Origin: JANPBY01 sp963805505
GTDB lineage: Bacteria; Actinomycetota; Actinomycetes; DATJPE01
DNA: 64,000 bases
Assembly (NCBI GenBank): GCA_963805505.1
Contig: CAWDUP010000002.1
Coordinates: forward strand, 310,001-374,000
Direction: 5' to 3'
Under the pieces are notes generated by a model. That model was not told the DNA's origin. It made no database searches and saw only the letters and a list, made by a program, of their open reading frames with translations. Made by a program: the position numbers and the translations under genes. This document shows positions 33,337 to 41,223 of the stretch, in pieces; position 1 is the first letter of the stretch; every line of letters begins with the position of its first letter.

Positions 33337-35123
33337 TGCGGCACGAGGTATGGGCACCCCGTGCGTCGTCGGCCGGCCTCCGGATCGGCGACGCCGACTT
33401 CGAGCTCGCCCCTGACCCGGATCGGCCAGGGTGGTTCGCCGACGACCTTCCCGGGCTGGCGCACGGCGACCGGTACGACGTGGTTCTGGACGGCGACGTG
33501 GTGCGTCCGGATCCGTTGGCGCGGCGTCTTCCCGACGGTGTGAAAGCCGCGGCCCAGGTCTGGGATCCGGCGCCGGCCGTGTGGACAGACACCTCCTGGC
33601 GCGGACGTGACCTCGATGCAGCGAGCGTCATCTACGAGCTGCACGTGGGTACCTTCACCGCCGAAGGCACCCTCGCGGCGGCGGCCCAGCGACTGGGATA
33701 CCTCGTCGACCTCGGAATCACCCATGTCGAGCTGATGCCTGTGGCCGCTTTCGACGGGCTCCACGGGTGGGGCTACGACGGGGTGGCGATCAACGCCGTG
33801 CACGAGCCGTACGGCGGTCCCGACGGGCTCTGCGCCTTCGTCGACGCGGCGCACGGTCACGGCCTGGCCGTGCTGCTCGACGTGGTCCACAACCACCTCG
33901 GGCCGAGCGGCAACAGCTGGCATCACTTCGGCCCCTTCGTCACCGACACCCACCACACACCTTGGGGGGGAGCGGTGAACCTCGATGCGCCGGGCTCGGA
34001 TGACGTACGCGCCATCTTGCTCAGCAGCGTCGCCGGCTGGTTGCGCGACTACCACCTCGACGGGCTGAGGCTGGACGCAGTCCATGAGCTTCGCGACTCG
34101 CGGGCGTTCCACTTTCTGCAGGAGCTGTCAGAAGCCGTTCAGGCCCTCGCCGCCGAGGTCGGCCGCCCTCTGCTGCTGATTGCGGAGTCCGACCGCAACG
34201 ACAGCCGGACCGTGAGTCCGCTCGCCGCGCATGGCCTCGGGATGTCTGCCCAATGGGACGACGACGTCCATCACGCCCTGCACTGGCTGCTCACCGGTGA
34301 GACGTCCGGCTACTACGCCGACTTCGGCTCGTGCGAGGCGGTCGCCCACACCCTCGAACAGGGGTTTCTGCACGACCGGCGATGGTCGTCGTTTCGTGGC
34401 CGAACCCATGGCGCTCCAGTGGACTGGTCGCAGGTCACACCTTCCCAGTTCGTCGTCTCCCAACAGACCCACGACCAAGTCGGCAACCGCGCCCTGGGGG
34501 AACGCCTCAGTCAGCTGGTCGACATCGATCTACTGGCGGCCGGAGCAGCACTCCTTCTGTCCCTTCCGTTCACTCCGATGCTGTTCATGGGAGAGGAGTG
34601 GGGTGCCTCGACGCCATGGCAGTTCTTCAGCTCGTTCCCGGACGCCGCGCTGGGCGAGGCGGTCACCGAAGGTCGTCGGACAGAGTTCAGCGGACACGGG
34701 TGGAACGCTGAGGACGTCCCAGATCCGCAGTCTGCGGACACCCTCGCCGCCTCCCGGTTGCTGTGGGACGAGCGTTTCGAGCAGCCGCACGCAGAGCTTC
34801 TCGCGTGGTACGGCGACCTCATCCGGCTGCGCCGCGAGCAGGCGGCCCGGCACCTGGGACAGCGAACTTCTCCCGCAACCAGCGGTGTGACGTGCGAGTG
34901 GGAGACCGGCTCGGACGGCCGTCCCAGCTGGTTCTCCGTCGCCCACGGGGGGCAGATCACGGTTGTGAACTTCGGCGAACATACGCTGACCCGCCCGCTG
35001 CACCTGGACGCTCGAAGCCTCCTCGCGTGGCGCGACTGCGCGGACGTCACTGCAGATGGGGCAAGGGTCCGCCTTCAGCCACGAGGCTGCGCCATCTTGG
35101 GTCTCGAGTTTCCGGAGCTGTGA
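33336..35123 (+). CDS. treZ: Maltooligosyl trehalose trehalohydrolase
   Basis: 595 residues from the ATG at 33336 (TGATG overlap with treY; a GTG one codon upstream is possible). An N-terminal CBM48-like region (residues 1-95) precedes the GH13 barrel. Motifs: YELHVGTFT, GWGYDGVAINAVHEPYGGPD, nucleophile D247 in LRLDAVHEL, the acid/base Glu in LLIAESDRND, and QTHDQVGNRALG. TreZ releases free trehalose from the TreY product. Trehalose serves as osmo- and stress protectant and cell-envelope precursor in actinomycetes. Confidence 0.95.
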   Translation: MRHEVWAPRASSAGLRIGDADFELAPDPDRPGWFADDLPGLAHGDRYDVVLDGDVVRPDPLARRLPDGVKAAAQVWDPAPAVWTDTSWRGRDLDAASVIYELHVGTFTAEGTLAAAAQRLGYLVDLGITHVELMPVAAFDGLHGWGYDGVAINAVHEPYGGPDGLCAFVDAAHGHGLAVLLDVVHNHLGPSGNSWHHFGPFVTDTHHTPWGGAVNLDAPGSDDVRAILLSSVAGWLRDYHLDGLRLDAVHELRDSRAFHFLQELSEAVQALAAEVGRPLLLIAESDRNDSRTVSPLAAHGLGMSAQWDDDVHHALHWLLTGETSGYYADFGSCEAVAHTLEQGFLHDRRWSSFRGRTHGAPVDWSQVTPSQFVVSQQTHDQVGNRALGERLSQLVDIDLLAAGAALLLSLPFTPMLFMGEEWGASTPWQFFSSFPDAALGEAVTEGRRTEFSGHGWNAEDVPDPQSADTLAASRLLWDERFEQPHAELLAWYGDLIRLRREQAARHLGQRTSPATSGVTCEWETGSDGRPSWFSVAHGGQITVVNFGEHTLTRPLHLDARSLLAWRDCADVTADGARVRLQPRGCAILGLEFPEL

Positions 35124-35169
35124 ACGCCAAGCGTCGACGGTAGGTCTCGGGGGTCGGCTGATAACGGGG

Positions 35170-35251
35170 TGGCAGGTGTTGGGTTCGAACCAACGTAGGC
35201 TGAGCCGGCGGATTTACAGTCCGCTCCCTTTGGCCACTCGGGCAACCTGCC
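35170..35251 (-). tRNA. tRNA-Tyr (anticodon GTA)
   Basis: An 82-nucleotide class II tRNA with a long variable arm (CGGCTCAGCCTA region). Acceptor GGCAGGT/ACCTGCC, anticodon loop CTGTAAA reading GTA, T-arm TTGGTTCGAACCCAA. The discriminator is A; CCA is not encoded (CCC follows). It is antisense to the flanking genes. Confidence 0.95.
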
Positions 35252-35329
35252 GGGTGCTGCCCCGCGGGGCAGCGCGCGCCAGAATACCCCAGCAGCGAAG
35301 GCGTACTGACGCCACCGGATGGAGGACTC

Positions 35330-35818
35330 ATGGCTGACAGCAGCTTCGACATCGTGAGCAAGGTCGACCACCAAGAGGCGGACAACGCCCTCAACCAGGC
35401 AGCCAAGGAGATCCAGCAGCGCTACGACTTCAAGAACGTCGGCGCCTCCATCGAGTGGTCGGGCGAATCGATCTCGATGAAGGCCAACTCCGAGGAGCGG
35501 GTCAAGGCGGTGCTCGACGTCTTCCAGAGCAAGCTCGTGAAGCGCGGCATCTCACTGAAGGCGCTGGATGTCGGCGACGCCAAGGCTTCCGGCAAGGACT
35601 ACGTGCTGACTGCCACCCTCAAGCAGGGCATCGCGCAGGAGGACGCCAAGAAGCTCGGCAAGATCATCAGGGACGAGGGACCGAAGAGCATCAAGTCACG
35701 CGTCGAGGGGGACGAGCTGAGGGTCTCCTCGAAGAGCCGCGACGATCTGCAGGAGGTCATCGCGCTCATCAAGGGCAAGGACCTCGACTTCGCGGTTCAG
35801 TTCGTCAACTACCGCTGA
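35330..35818 (+). CDS. YajQ-family nucleotide-binding protein
   Basis: 162 residues, the typical length (MADSSFDIVSKVDHQEADNA), with GGAGG ahead of the ATG. Conserved YajQ segments: NQAAKEIQQRYDFKNVGASI, the KLGKIIRDEGPKSIKSRVEG region and the C-terminal DLDFAVQFVNYR. YajQ proteins have two RRM-like folds; some members bind cyclic-di-GMP or RNA. Its role here is unknown. Confidence 0.93.
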   Translation: MADSSFDIVSKVDHQEADNALNQAAKEIQQRYDFKNVGASIEWSGESISMKANSEERVKAVLDVFQSKLVKRGISLKALDVGDAKASGKDYVLTATLKQGIAQEDAKKLGKIIRDEGPKSIKSRVEGDELRVSSKSRDDLQEVIALIKGKDLDFAVQFVNYR

Positions 35819-35826
35819 GCAGGCAG

Positions 35827-36429
35827 GTGAACCGCCCGCTCCGGATCGCCGTCGCCGCTGGCACGGTTGGCGTCGTCTGCGTGGCCGGCCTGGTCGGTCT
35901 GGCTGCTGCGTCGTCCACTTCCGGCGCAGGGAACGCGACCCCCTCGATCACGAACAGCCCGCAAGGCAGTCGGCTGCCAGGGGAGTCTCAGCAAGCCGAT
36001 CCGGTGTCCCTCAAGGAAAACCAGCTCGCCCCTCTCAAGGGTTTCGGGTACGAGCCGCCCCCCGGAGGCGATGCCACGGCGCTCGCCTCAGTGGTCTCGT
36101 CGGCACAACACCCGGAGTACCTGCAGGGCTTCATCTCCCGCATGATCACCACACCGAAGGGGCCGGTCGGAGGGGTGCAACTCGTGCGGTTCCGGCCGGA
36201 CACGCCCGCGGTCGACGACCAGACCGTCGCCGCGTCGTTCGAGGAATACGCGCAGGCGCCGGGCGAGTCCATCGAGATCGGTGGGCGACAGGTGCTGGGG
36301 ATCGACGATGCCAGGGGCGCGCACATCGGTGTGCTCATGTGGGCCGACGGACACGACCTGATCACTGTGTTTGCCGGGTCGCTTGCTGACGCGAAGATCC
36401 TCGCTGCCAACTACCTGCGAAACGACTGA
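35827..36429 (+). CDS. Hypothetical secreted or membrane-anchored protein
   Basis: 200 residues from a GTG nine bases after the YajQ stop (MNRPLRIAVAAGTVGVVCVA). The first 30 residues form a basic start plus a hydrophobic stretch (TVGVVCVAGLVGLAAASSTS), a signal peptide or anchor without a lipobox. A Ser/Asn/Pro-rich linker follows, then a globular domain of about 130 residues with no recognized family (FGYEPPPGGDATALASVVSS to LITVFAGSLADAKILAANYL). GC content and codon use match the neighbours. Function unknown. Confidence 0.7.
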   Translation: MNRPLRIAVAAGTVGVVCVAGLVGLAAASSTSGAGNATPSITNSPQGSRLPGESQQADPVSLKENQLAPLKGFGYEPPPGGDATALASVVSSAQHPEYLQGFISRMITTPKGPVGGVQLVRFRPDTPAVDDQTVAASFEEYAQAPGESIEIGGRQVLGIDDARGAHIGVLMWADGHDLITVFAGSLADAKILAANYLRND

Positions 36430-36444
36430 CGGCTCTTGCCTCCA

Positions 36445-36876
36445 ATGTCATCCGCGGGTGGAGACACGGCTGAAGCAGCTGCTGCAGGCGTGCCGGAGGG
36501 CATCGTGGCACGCCTACGCGCGGCGATGCTCACGGCGCGTCGTGCCCGCGACTCACTCAGTCTCGAAGTCATCCGGACGGCGCTCGCCGCTGTCGACAAC
36601 GCCTCGGCAGTGCCCGCCGGGGATCAGGGTCGGCAGGGTCCGGACGCGGACACTCCTCCGACTGCCACCGAGCACTTTGCGGGCGCGCACATCGGCGTAG
36701 GTGCCACCGAAGTGCCACGCAGAGATATCTCCGAGTCTGAGGCTCGCCGCATCGTCGACAACGAGCGCTTGGACCTGGTCGACGCCGCCTCGGCCCTGGA
36801 GATCGTTGGTCGCATGGAGGAGGCCGAACGCCACCGACGCGCTGCTGAGGTGCTGCAGACCCTTCTCGAGGGATAG
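36445..36876 (+). CDS. YqeY-like protein (GatB/YqeY domain)
   Basis: 143 residues from the ATG at 36445; a TTG at 36436 is possible and no good ribosome-binding site is visible. The N-terminal LRAAMLTARRARDSLSLEVI and the C-terminal ISESEARRIVDNERLDLVDA, with a helical end, resemble YqeY proteins, which share a domain with the GatB amidotransferase subunit. A 30-residue linker rich in Gly, Asp and Pro splits the domain. Role unknown; possibly tRNA-related by family. Confidence 0.7.
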   Translation: MSSAGGDTAEAAAAGVPEGIVARLRAAMLTARRARDSLSLEVIRTALAAVDNASAVPAGDQGRQGPDADTPPTATEHFAGAHIGVGATEVPRRDISESEARRIVDNERLDLVDAASALEIVGRMEEAERHRRAAEVLQTLLEG

Positions 36877-36897
36877 GACCAGGCCCTGGGAAGCGGG

Positions 36898-37764
36898 TCA
36901 GGTGGGATCGGGGCGGTATCCGCCGTACGCCATGGCCTCCAGCCGCGCGATCCGCTCATCCATCGGTGGGTGAGTGGCAAACCAGCTCTTCATGTCTGAA
37001 GCCCGGAACGGGTTGGCGATCATCATCGCGCTGGTGTTCTGCAACGCCGGTTCCGGTGGCAGCGGCCGGGCCGCGACACCCCGCTCCAGCTTGCGCAGCG
37101 CGCTCGCCAGCGCCAGCGGATCGCGGGTGATACCCGCGCCTGACTCGTCAGCCGCGTATTCGCGGCGCCGGCTCAGCGCGAACTGCAGCAGCGAGGCCGC
37201 GATCGGTCCCAGGATCGCCACCAGCAGCACCGCGAACGGGTTTCCGCGCCGGCTGTCCCCGCCCATCGGGATGAAGTAGGCGAGGTTGGCCAGCAACATG
37301 ATCACGCTGGCCAGGGTGGCTGCGACCGAGGCGATGAGAATGTCGCGGTTGTAGACGTGAGCCAGCTCGTGGCCGAGCACGCCACGCAGCTCGCGCTCGT
37401 CGAGCAGGTCGAGGATCCCTTGGGTCGCGCAGACGGCCGCGTGCTCGGGGTTGCGGCCGGTGGCGAAGGCGTTCGGAGCATCGGTTGGCGAGACATGCAG
37501 GCTCGGCATCGGCTGACCCTGCGCCTGCGAGAGCTCACGCACGATCCGGTACAGCGCCGGCTGCTCGGCCTCGGTCACAGGGCGCGCGTGCATGGACCTC
37601 AGCGCCATCGCGGCGCTGTTGAAGTAGGTGTAGGCATTCATCCCGAGCGCGATGACGAAGCCGATCACCAGACCGGTGGTCCCACCGAGCCAGTAGCCGA
37701 CCAGCATCGCCAGGGCGGCGAGCCCTGCCAGCAGTCCAGCCGTCTTGATCGAGTTGCTGTGCAC
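36898..37764 (-). CDS. htpX: HtpX-type membrane metalloprotease
   Basis: 288 residues from a GTG start. Two N-terminal transmembrane helices (residues 7-55), the zinc motif HELAH near residue 131, two further helices (about 143-200) and the third zinc ligand in EYAADESGAG. M48B peptidases degrade misfolded membrane proteins in quality control. It lies 42 bases downstream of the NuoI-like gene on the same strand and may be cotranscribed with the orphan nuo-like set. Confidence 0.94.
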   Translation of the reverse strand: MHSNSIKTAGLLAGLAALAMLVGYWLGGTTGLVIGFVIALGMNAYTYFNSAAMALRSMHARPVTEAEQPALYRIVRELSQAQGQPMPSLHVSPTDAPNAFATGRNPEHAAVCATQGILDLLDERELRGVLGHELAHVYNRDILIASVAATLASVIMLLANLAYFIPMGGDSRRGNPFAVLLVAILGPIAASLLQFALSRRREYAADESGAGITRDPLALASALRKLERGVAARPLPPEPALQNTSAMMIANPFRASDMKSWFATHPPMDERIARLEAMAYGGYRPDPT

Positions 37765-37806
37765 GTGCTCCCGCTCTCTGTCTGTGCTCTCAGTTGGTGG
37801 TGGCGC

Positions 37807-38226
37807 TCAGCCGGGAGGGGCCAAGTGATCCGCTAGGGATGGAACGCCGGAGCGCCCCGGAATCGTTCCCTCAGGCACCGCGGCCAGCCAGCCGCCCAGC
37901 CGCTCCTGCGCGTGCAGCAGGTCGACCAGACGGCCCCCCGCGTAGTCGAACTCCGGGGACCAGAACAGCGCGTCGAACGGACATACCTCGACGCAGATAC
38001 CGCAATACATGCACAGGCCGAAGTCGATCGTGAAGCTGTCGAGCACGTTGGTCTGCCGGGACCGCCCCCCGCCCTCCGGCTGGATCGTCTCCTGGTGGGA
38101 CTCGATGACCATGCACCAGTCCGGGCACTCGCGCACGCACAACATGCAGCTCGTGCAGTTGTCGGCGAGCAGCGCGATCACCCCGCGGCTCCGATCGGGC
38201 GGCCGGACTTCCTCGAGCACGCTCAC
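37807..38226 (-). CDS. NuoI-like 2x[4Fe-4S] ferredoxin (orphan, second copy)
   Basis: 139 residues from the GTG at 38226, overlapping the upstream stop as GTGA. Two classic [4Fe-4S] motifs are present: CTSCMLCVRECP (near residue 24) and CMYCGICVEVCP (near 70). It is shorter than the NuoI of the main operon (200 residues) and lacks the N-terminal and C-terminal parts. By family it carries electrons between ferredoxin or another donor and a NuoB-like cluster. With the two upstream genes it forms an orphan complex I-like module. Confidence 0.88.
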   Translation of the reverse strand: MSVLEEVRPPDRSRGVIALLADNCTSCMLCVRECPDWCMVIESHQETIQPEGGGRSRQTNVLDSFTIDFGLCMYCGICVEVCPFDALFWSPEFDYAGGRLVDLLHAQERLGGWLAAVPEGTIPGRSGVPSLADHLAPPG

Positions 38227-38777
38227 TCCGTCCCCCACCCTTCGGGCACGCCGGGGGGCCGGGGCGTACGCCGCCGCACGGGTCGCCCATCCGCGGGGCC
38301 GCCACGGTCGGCGGGGTCCTTGGTTCCCGGCCACTCCTTCACCACCCGCGACGCGAGCACGAAGTCCTTGCGCAACGGTCGCCCGGGAAAGTCCGGCTGC
38401 AGAAGCAGCGGCTCCAACCGAGGATGACCAGCGAAGTCGATTCCGAACATCTCCCAGGTCTCCCGCTCGTGCCACGCCGCCCCGGCCCACAGGCCAGTCG
38501 CTGTGGGGAGGCTGCCTCCGTCCAACGGCAGCTGGGTGCGCAGGAGCAGCCGATCACCGGGGGCAGCGCCTGCCAGGTGGGCGACCACGGCCAGTCCCTC
38601 GCGATCCTCGTAGGCGGACAACCAGTCGAAGAAGCGCAGACCCTGCGCGTGCGCAGCCTCGAGGGCGATCAGCCATGCGGTAGGGGGAACATCGACGTGG
38701 ACGTCGCCGTACGCCTCGGTCACGGCGGCCGACTCGCCCAGGACGTCAGCCAGCCGATGGGCAGGAGCAGCGTTCAT
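38223..38777 (-). CDS. NuoC-like subunit (orphan, second copy)
   Basis: 184 residues from the ATG at 38777. The 30-kDa subunit signature is seen in AWHERETWEMFGIDFAGHPR, followed by LLLQPDFPGRPLRKDFVLAS. The N-terminal half (FFDWLSAYEDREGLAVVAHL) has the NuoC fold pattern. It differs strongly from the NuoC of the main operon (265 residues) and lacks that protein's acidic N-terminus. NuoC stabilizes the quinone-module interface with NuoB and NuoD; no NuoD partner is encoded beside it. Confidence 0.87.
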   Translation of the reverse strand: MNAAPAHRLADVLGESAAVTEAYGDVHVDVPPTAWLIALEAAHAQGLRFFDWLSAYEDREGLAVVAHLAGAAPGDRLLLRTQLPLDGGSLPTATGLWAGAAWHERETWEMFGIDFAGHPRLEPLLLQPDFPGRPLRKDFVLASRVVKEWPGTKDPADRGGPADGRPVRRRTPRPPGVPEGWGTE

Positions 38778-38790
38778 CAACGGCAGCTGA

Positions 38791-39342
38791 TCATCGGGAG
38801 GACACGGCGGCAGCGAGCTCACGAAGAGCACCCAGCAGGGCCTCTGGGCGAGGTGGACAACCGGGAACATAGAGGTCCACGGGCACGACCTGATCGACGC
38901 CTTTGGTGACGCAGTACGAGTCCCAGTAGGGACCACCAGTGTTGGAGCAGGCCCCGAACGAGATCACGTAGCAGGGCTTTGGCAATCGGGCGTACAGCGT
39001 CTGGATCGATCTGGCCATGACGTCGGTCACGGTCCCGGAGACCAGCAGCACGTCCGCGCCGCCAGAATCCGTGCCGCCAGAATCCGTGCCGCCAGAATCC
39101 GTGCCGCCAGAATCCGTGCCGCCAGAATCCGTGCCGCCAGAATCCGGGACGGTCAGGGCCGGCGCACGATCGGCCTCGGAAAGCAGTGGATGGGGACCGG
39201 AGGTGGCCGCGGCCACCTCGACCGCGCAGCACGCCAGCCCGAGGTCCATCACCCACAAGCGGTCCCCGGAGGCAGTCACGACGGTGGGAGCGCTCTCCCG
39301 CCGCGCGGACGAGCCGACCACTGACACGGGGACCCCAGGCAC
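38791..39342 (-). CDS. NuoB-like subunit with a DSGGT repeat insertion (orphan, second copy)
   Basis: 183 residues from the GTG at 39342, seven bases after a TATCCT box (possible leaderless mRNA); a GTG at 39327 is the alternative. N2-cluster cysteines are present: CC in LGLACCAVE, C in SFGACSNTGGPY and C in VPGCPPRPEALL. Between the CC pair and the ADVLLVSGTVTDVMARS segment lies a loop of six DSGGT-type pentapeptides. Family members have a short loop here. The protein would accept electrons from a NuoI-like ferredoxin. Confidence 0.87.
   Translation of the reverse strand: MPGVPVSVVGSSARRESAPTVVTASGDRLWVMDLGLACCAVEVAAATSGPHPLLSEADRAPALTVPDSGGTDSGGTDSGGTDSGGTDSGGTDSGGADVLLVSGTVTDVMARSIQTLYARLPKPCYVISFGACSNTGGPYWDSYCVTKGVDQVVPVDLYVPGCPPRPEALLGALRELAAAVSSR
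39061..39146 (-). repeat. 15-bp tandem repeat inside the orphan nuoB-like gene
   Basis: Five identical copies of gccagaatccgtgcc plus a partial sixth. They encode a repeated DSGGT pentapeptide on the minus strand. Perfect identity suggests recent expansion. Confidence 0.93.
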
Positions 39343-39348
39343 AGGACC

Positions 39349-39355
39349 TAGGATA
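39349..39355. promoter_or_regulatory. Back-to-back -10 boxes for divergent korA and nuoB-like gene
   Basis: TAGGAT (39349-39354, plus strand) ends six bases before the korA GTG. TATCCT (39350-39355 read on the minus strand) ends seven bases before the nuoB-like GTG at 39342. Both spacings place the start point at or next to the start codon, the pattern of leaderless actinobacterial genes. No convincing -35 is seen for either direction. Confidence 0.45.
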
Positions 39356-39360
39356 GAGAC

Positions 39361-41223
39361 GTGGCCAAGCAGGTCGTCCCCCTTGATCGGGTCATCATCC
39401 GGTTCGCCGGGGACTCCGGCGATGGCATGCAGCTCACGGGCGACCGGTTCACCTCCGAGACGGCGTCCTTCGGCAACGACCTCTCGACGTTGCCGGACTT
39501 CCCCGCTGAGATCCGAGCACCCGCCGGCACGCTGCCCGGGGTGAGCGCCTTCCAGCTGCACTTCGCCGATCACGACATCATGACTCCAGGCGACGCTCCA
39601 AGCGTGCTCGTAGCCATGAACCCGGCTGCCCTCAAGGCCAACTTGGGGGATCTGCCGCGTGGGGCCGACCTGATCGTGAACACCGACGAGTTCACGCCGC
39701 GCAACCTCACCAAGGTCGGCTATGCAGCCAGCCCCCTCGATGACGGCACGCTCGAGGCCTACAACGTCCACCCGATCCCGTTGACGTCCCAGACCGTCGA
39801 GGCCCTCAAGGGCCTCGCCATCAGCAAGAAGGAGGCCGAACGAGCCAAGAACATGTACGCCCTCGGCCTGCTGTCCTGGCTCTACAACCGGCCGACCGAT
39901 GGCACCGTGCGCTTTCTCGAGGACAAGTTCGGTCGCAAGCCGGAGATCCTGGCCGCGAACCTGGCGGCCTTCCGGGCCGGCTACAACTTCGGTGACACCA
40001 CCGAGGACTTCTCGGTGTCCTACGAGGTCAAGCCCGCTGCCATGGCTCCCGGCACCTACCGCAACATCAGCGGCAACCTGGCCCTGTCCTACGGCCTGGT
40101 AGCCGCCGCCAAACGCAGCGGCTTGCCGATGTTCCTCGGCGCCTATCCGATCACGCCGGCCTCGGACATCCTGCACGAGTTGTCCAAGCACAAGTCGTTC
40201 AACATCAAGACGTTCCAAGCCGAGGACGAGATCGCCGGTGTGGGAGCCGCCCTGGGTGCCTCCTTCGGTGGAGCCCTAGGTGTGACGACCACCTCCGGTC
40301 CGGGCATCGCGTTGAAGTCCGAAACCATCGGCTTGGCGGTTTCCCTGGAGCTCCCGCTGCTCGTCGTCGACGTTCAACGCGGCGGGCCTTCCACAGGTCT
40401 GCCGACCAAGACCGAGCAGTCCGACCTGCTGCTCGCGATGTTCGGCCGTAACGGTGAGGCTCCGGTGCCGATCGTCGCCCCCTGCTCACCCGCCGACTGC
40501 TTCGATGCTGCGCTCGAGGCAGCGCGGATCGCGCTGACCTATCGCACCCCTGTCTTCCTGCTCTCCGACGGATATCTGGCGAACGGCTCCGAGCCCTGGC
40601 GGATCCCAGACGTCGACGACCTGCCCGACCTGCGCGTCGGCTTCGCCACCGAGACCAACCACGAGGCCGAAGACGGAAGCACGGAGTTCTGGCCCTATCT
40701 GCGCGACCCTGAGACGCTGGCCCGCCCCTGGGCCGTGCCAGGCACTCCAGGACTCGAGCATCGGATCGGCGGCATCGAGAAGGCCGATGGCTCAGGCAAC
40801 ATCTCTTACGACCCGACCAACCACGACTTCATGGTGCGCACCCGACAGGCCAAGGTCGACGGCATCGCGGCCAGCATCCCTGCCCTCGGGGTGGACGACC
40901 CGTCTGGATCCGCTCGGGTGCTGGTCTTGGGCTGGGGTTCCACCTACGGCACGATCGGCGCGGCGTGCAGACGCATCCGTCGCAAGGGCGGTGCCGTGGC
41001 GCAGGCTCACCTTCGGCATCTCAACCCGTTCCCGAGCAACACCGCGGAGGTGCTCAGGTCCTATGACCGGGTGATCGTGCCAGAGATGAACCTCGGTCAG
41101 CTCGCCCTCCTCATCCGGGGCAGGTTCCTGGTCGACGCGATCGCCTACAACCAGGTGCGCGGTATGCCGTTCAAGGCAGAAGAGCTCGAAGGGATCATCG
41201 AAGACGTGATGGCGAGTGTCTGA
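39361..41223 (+). CDS. korA: 2-oxoglutarate/2-oxoacid:ferredoxin oxidoreductase, alpha subunit
   Basis: 620 residues from a GTG. An N-terminal gamma-type domain (IRFAGDSGDGMQLTGDRF, residues 1-190) is fused to the pyrimidine-binding alpha domain (GAYPITPASDILHELSK and GPGIALKSE, from about 235) and a C-terminal domain. KorAB oxidatively decarboxylates 2-oxoglutarate to succinyl-CoA, reducing ferredoxin, and replaces or supplements the NAD-linked dehydrogenase. Substrate could also be another 2-oxoacid. It is divergent from the orphan nuo-like genes and overlaps korB by eight bases. Confidence 0.93.
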   Translation: MAKQVVPLDRVIIRFAGDSGDGMQLTGDRFTSETASFGNDLSTLPDFPAEIRAPAGTLPGVSAFQLHFADHDIMTPGDAPSVLVAMNPAALKANLGDLPRGADLIVNTDEFTPRNLTKVGYAASPLDDGTLEAYNVHPIPLTSQTVEALKGLAISKKEAERAKNMYALGLLSWLYNRPTDGTVRFLEDKFGRKPEILAANLAAFRAGYNFGDTTEDFSVSYEVKPAAMAPGTYRNISGNLALSYGLVAAAKRSGLPMFLGAYPITPASDILHELSKHKSFNIKTFQAEDEIAGVGAALGASFGGALGVTTTSGPGIALKSETIGLAVSLELPLLVVDVQRGGPSTGLPTKTEQSDLLLAMFGRNGEAPVPIVAPCSPADCFDAALEAARIALTYRTPVFLLSDGYLANGSEPWRIPDVDDLPDLRVGFATETNHEAEDGSTEFWPYLRDPETLARPWAVPGTPGLEHRIGGIEKADGSGNISYDPTNHDFMVRTRQAKVDGIAASIPALGVDDPSGSARVLVLGWGSTYGTIGAACRRIRRKGGAVAQAHLRHLNPFPSNTAEVLRSYDRVIVPEMNLGQLALLIRGRFLVDAIAYNQVRGMPFKAEELEGIIEDVMASV

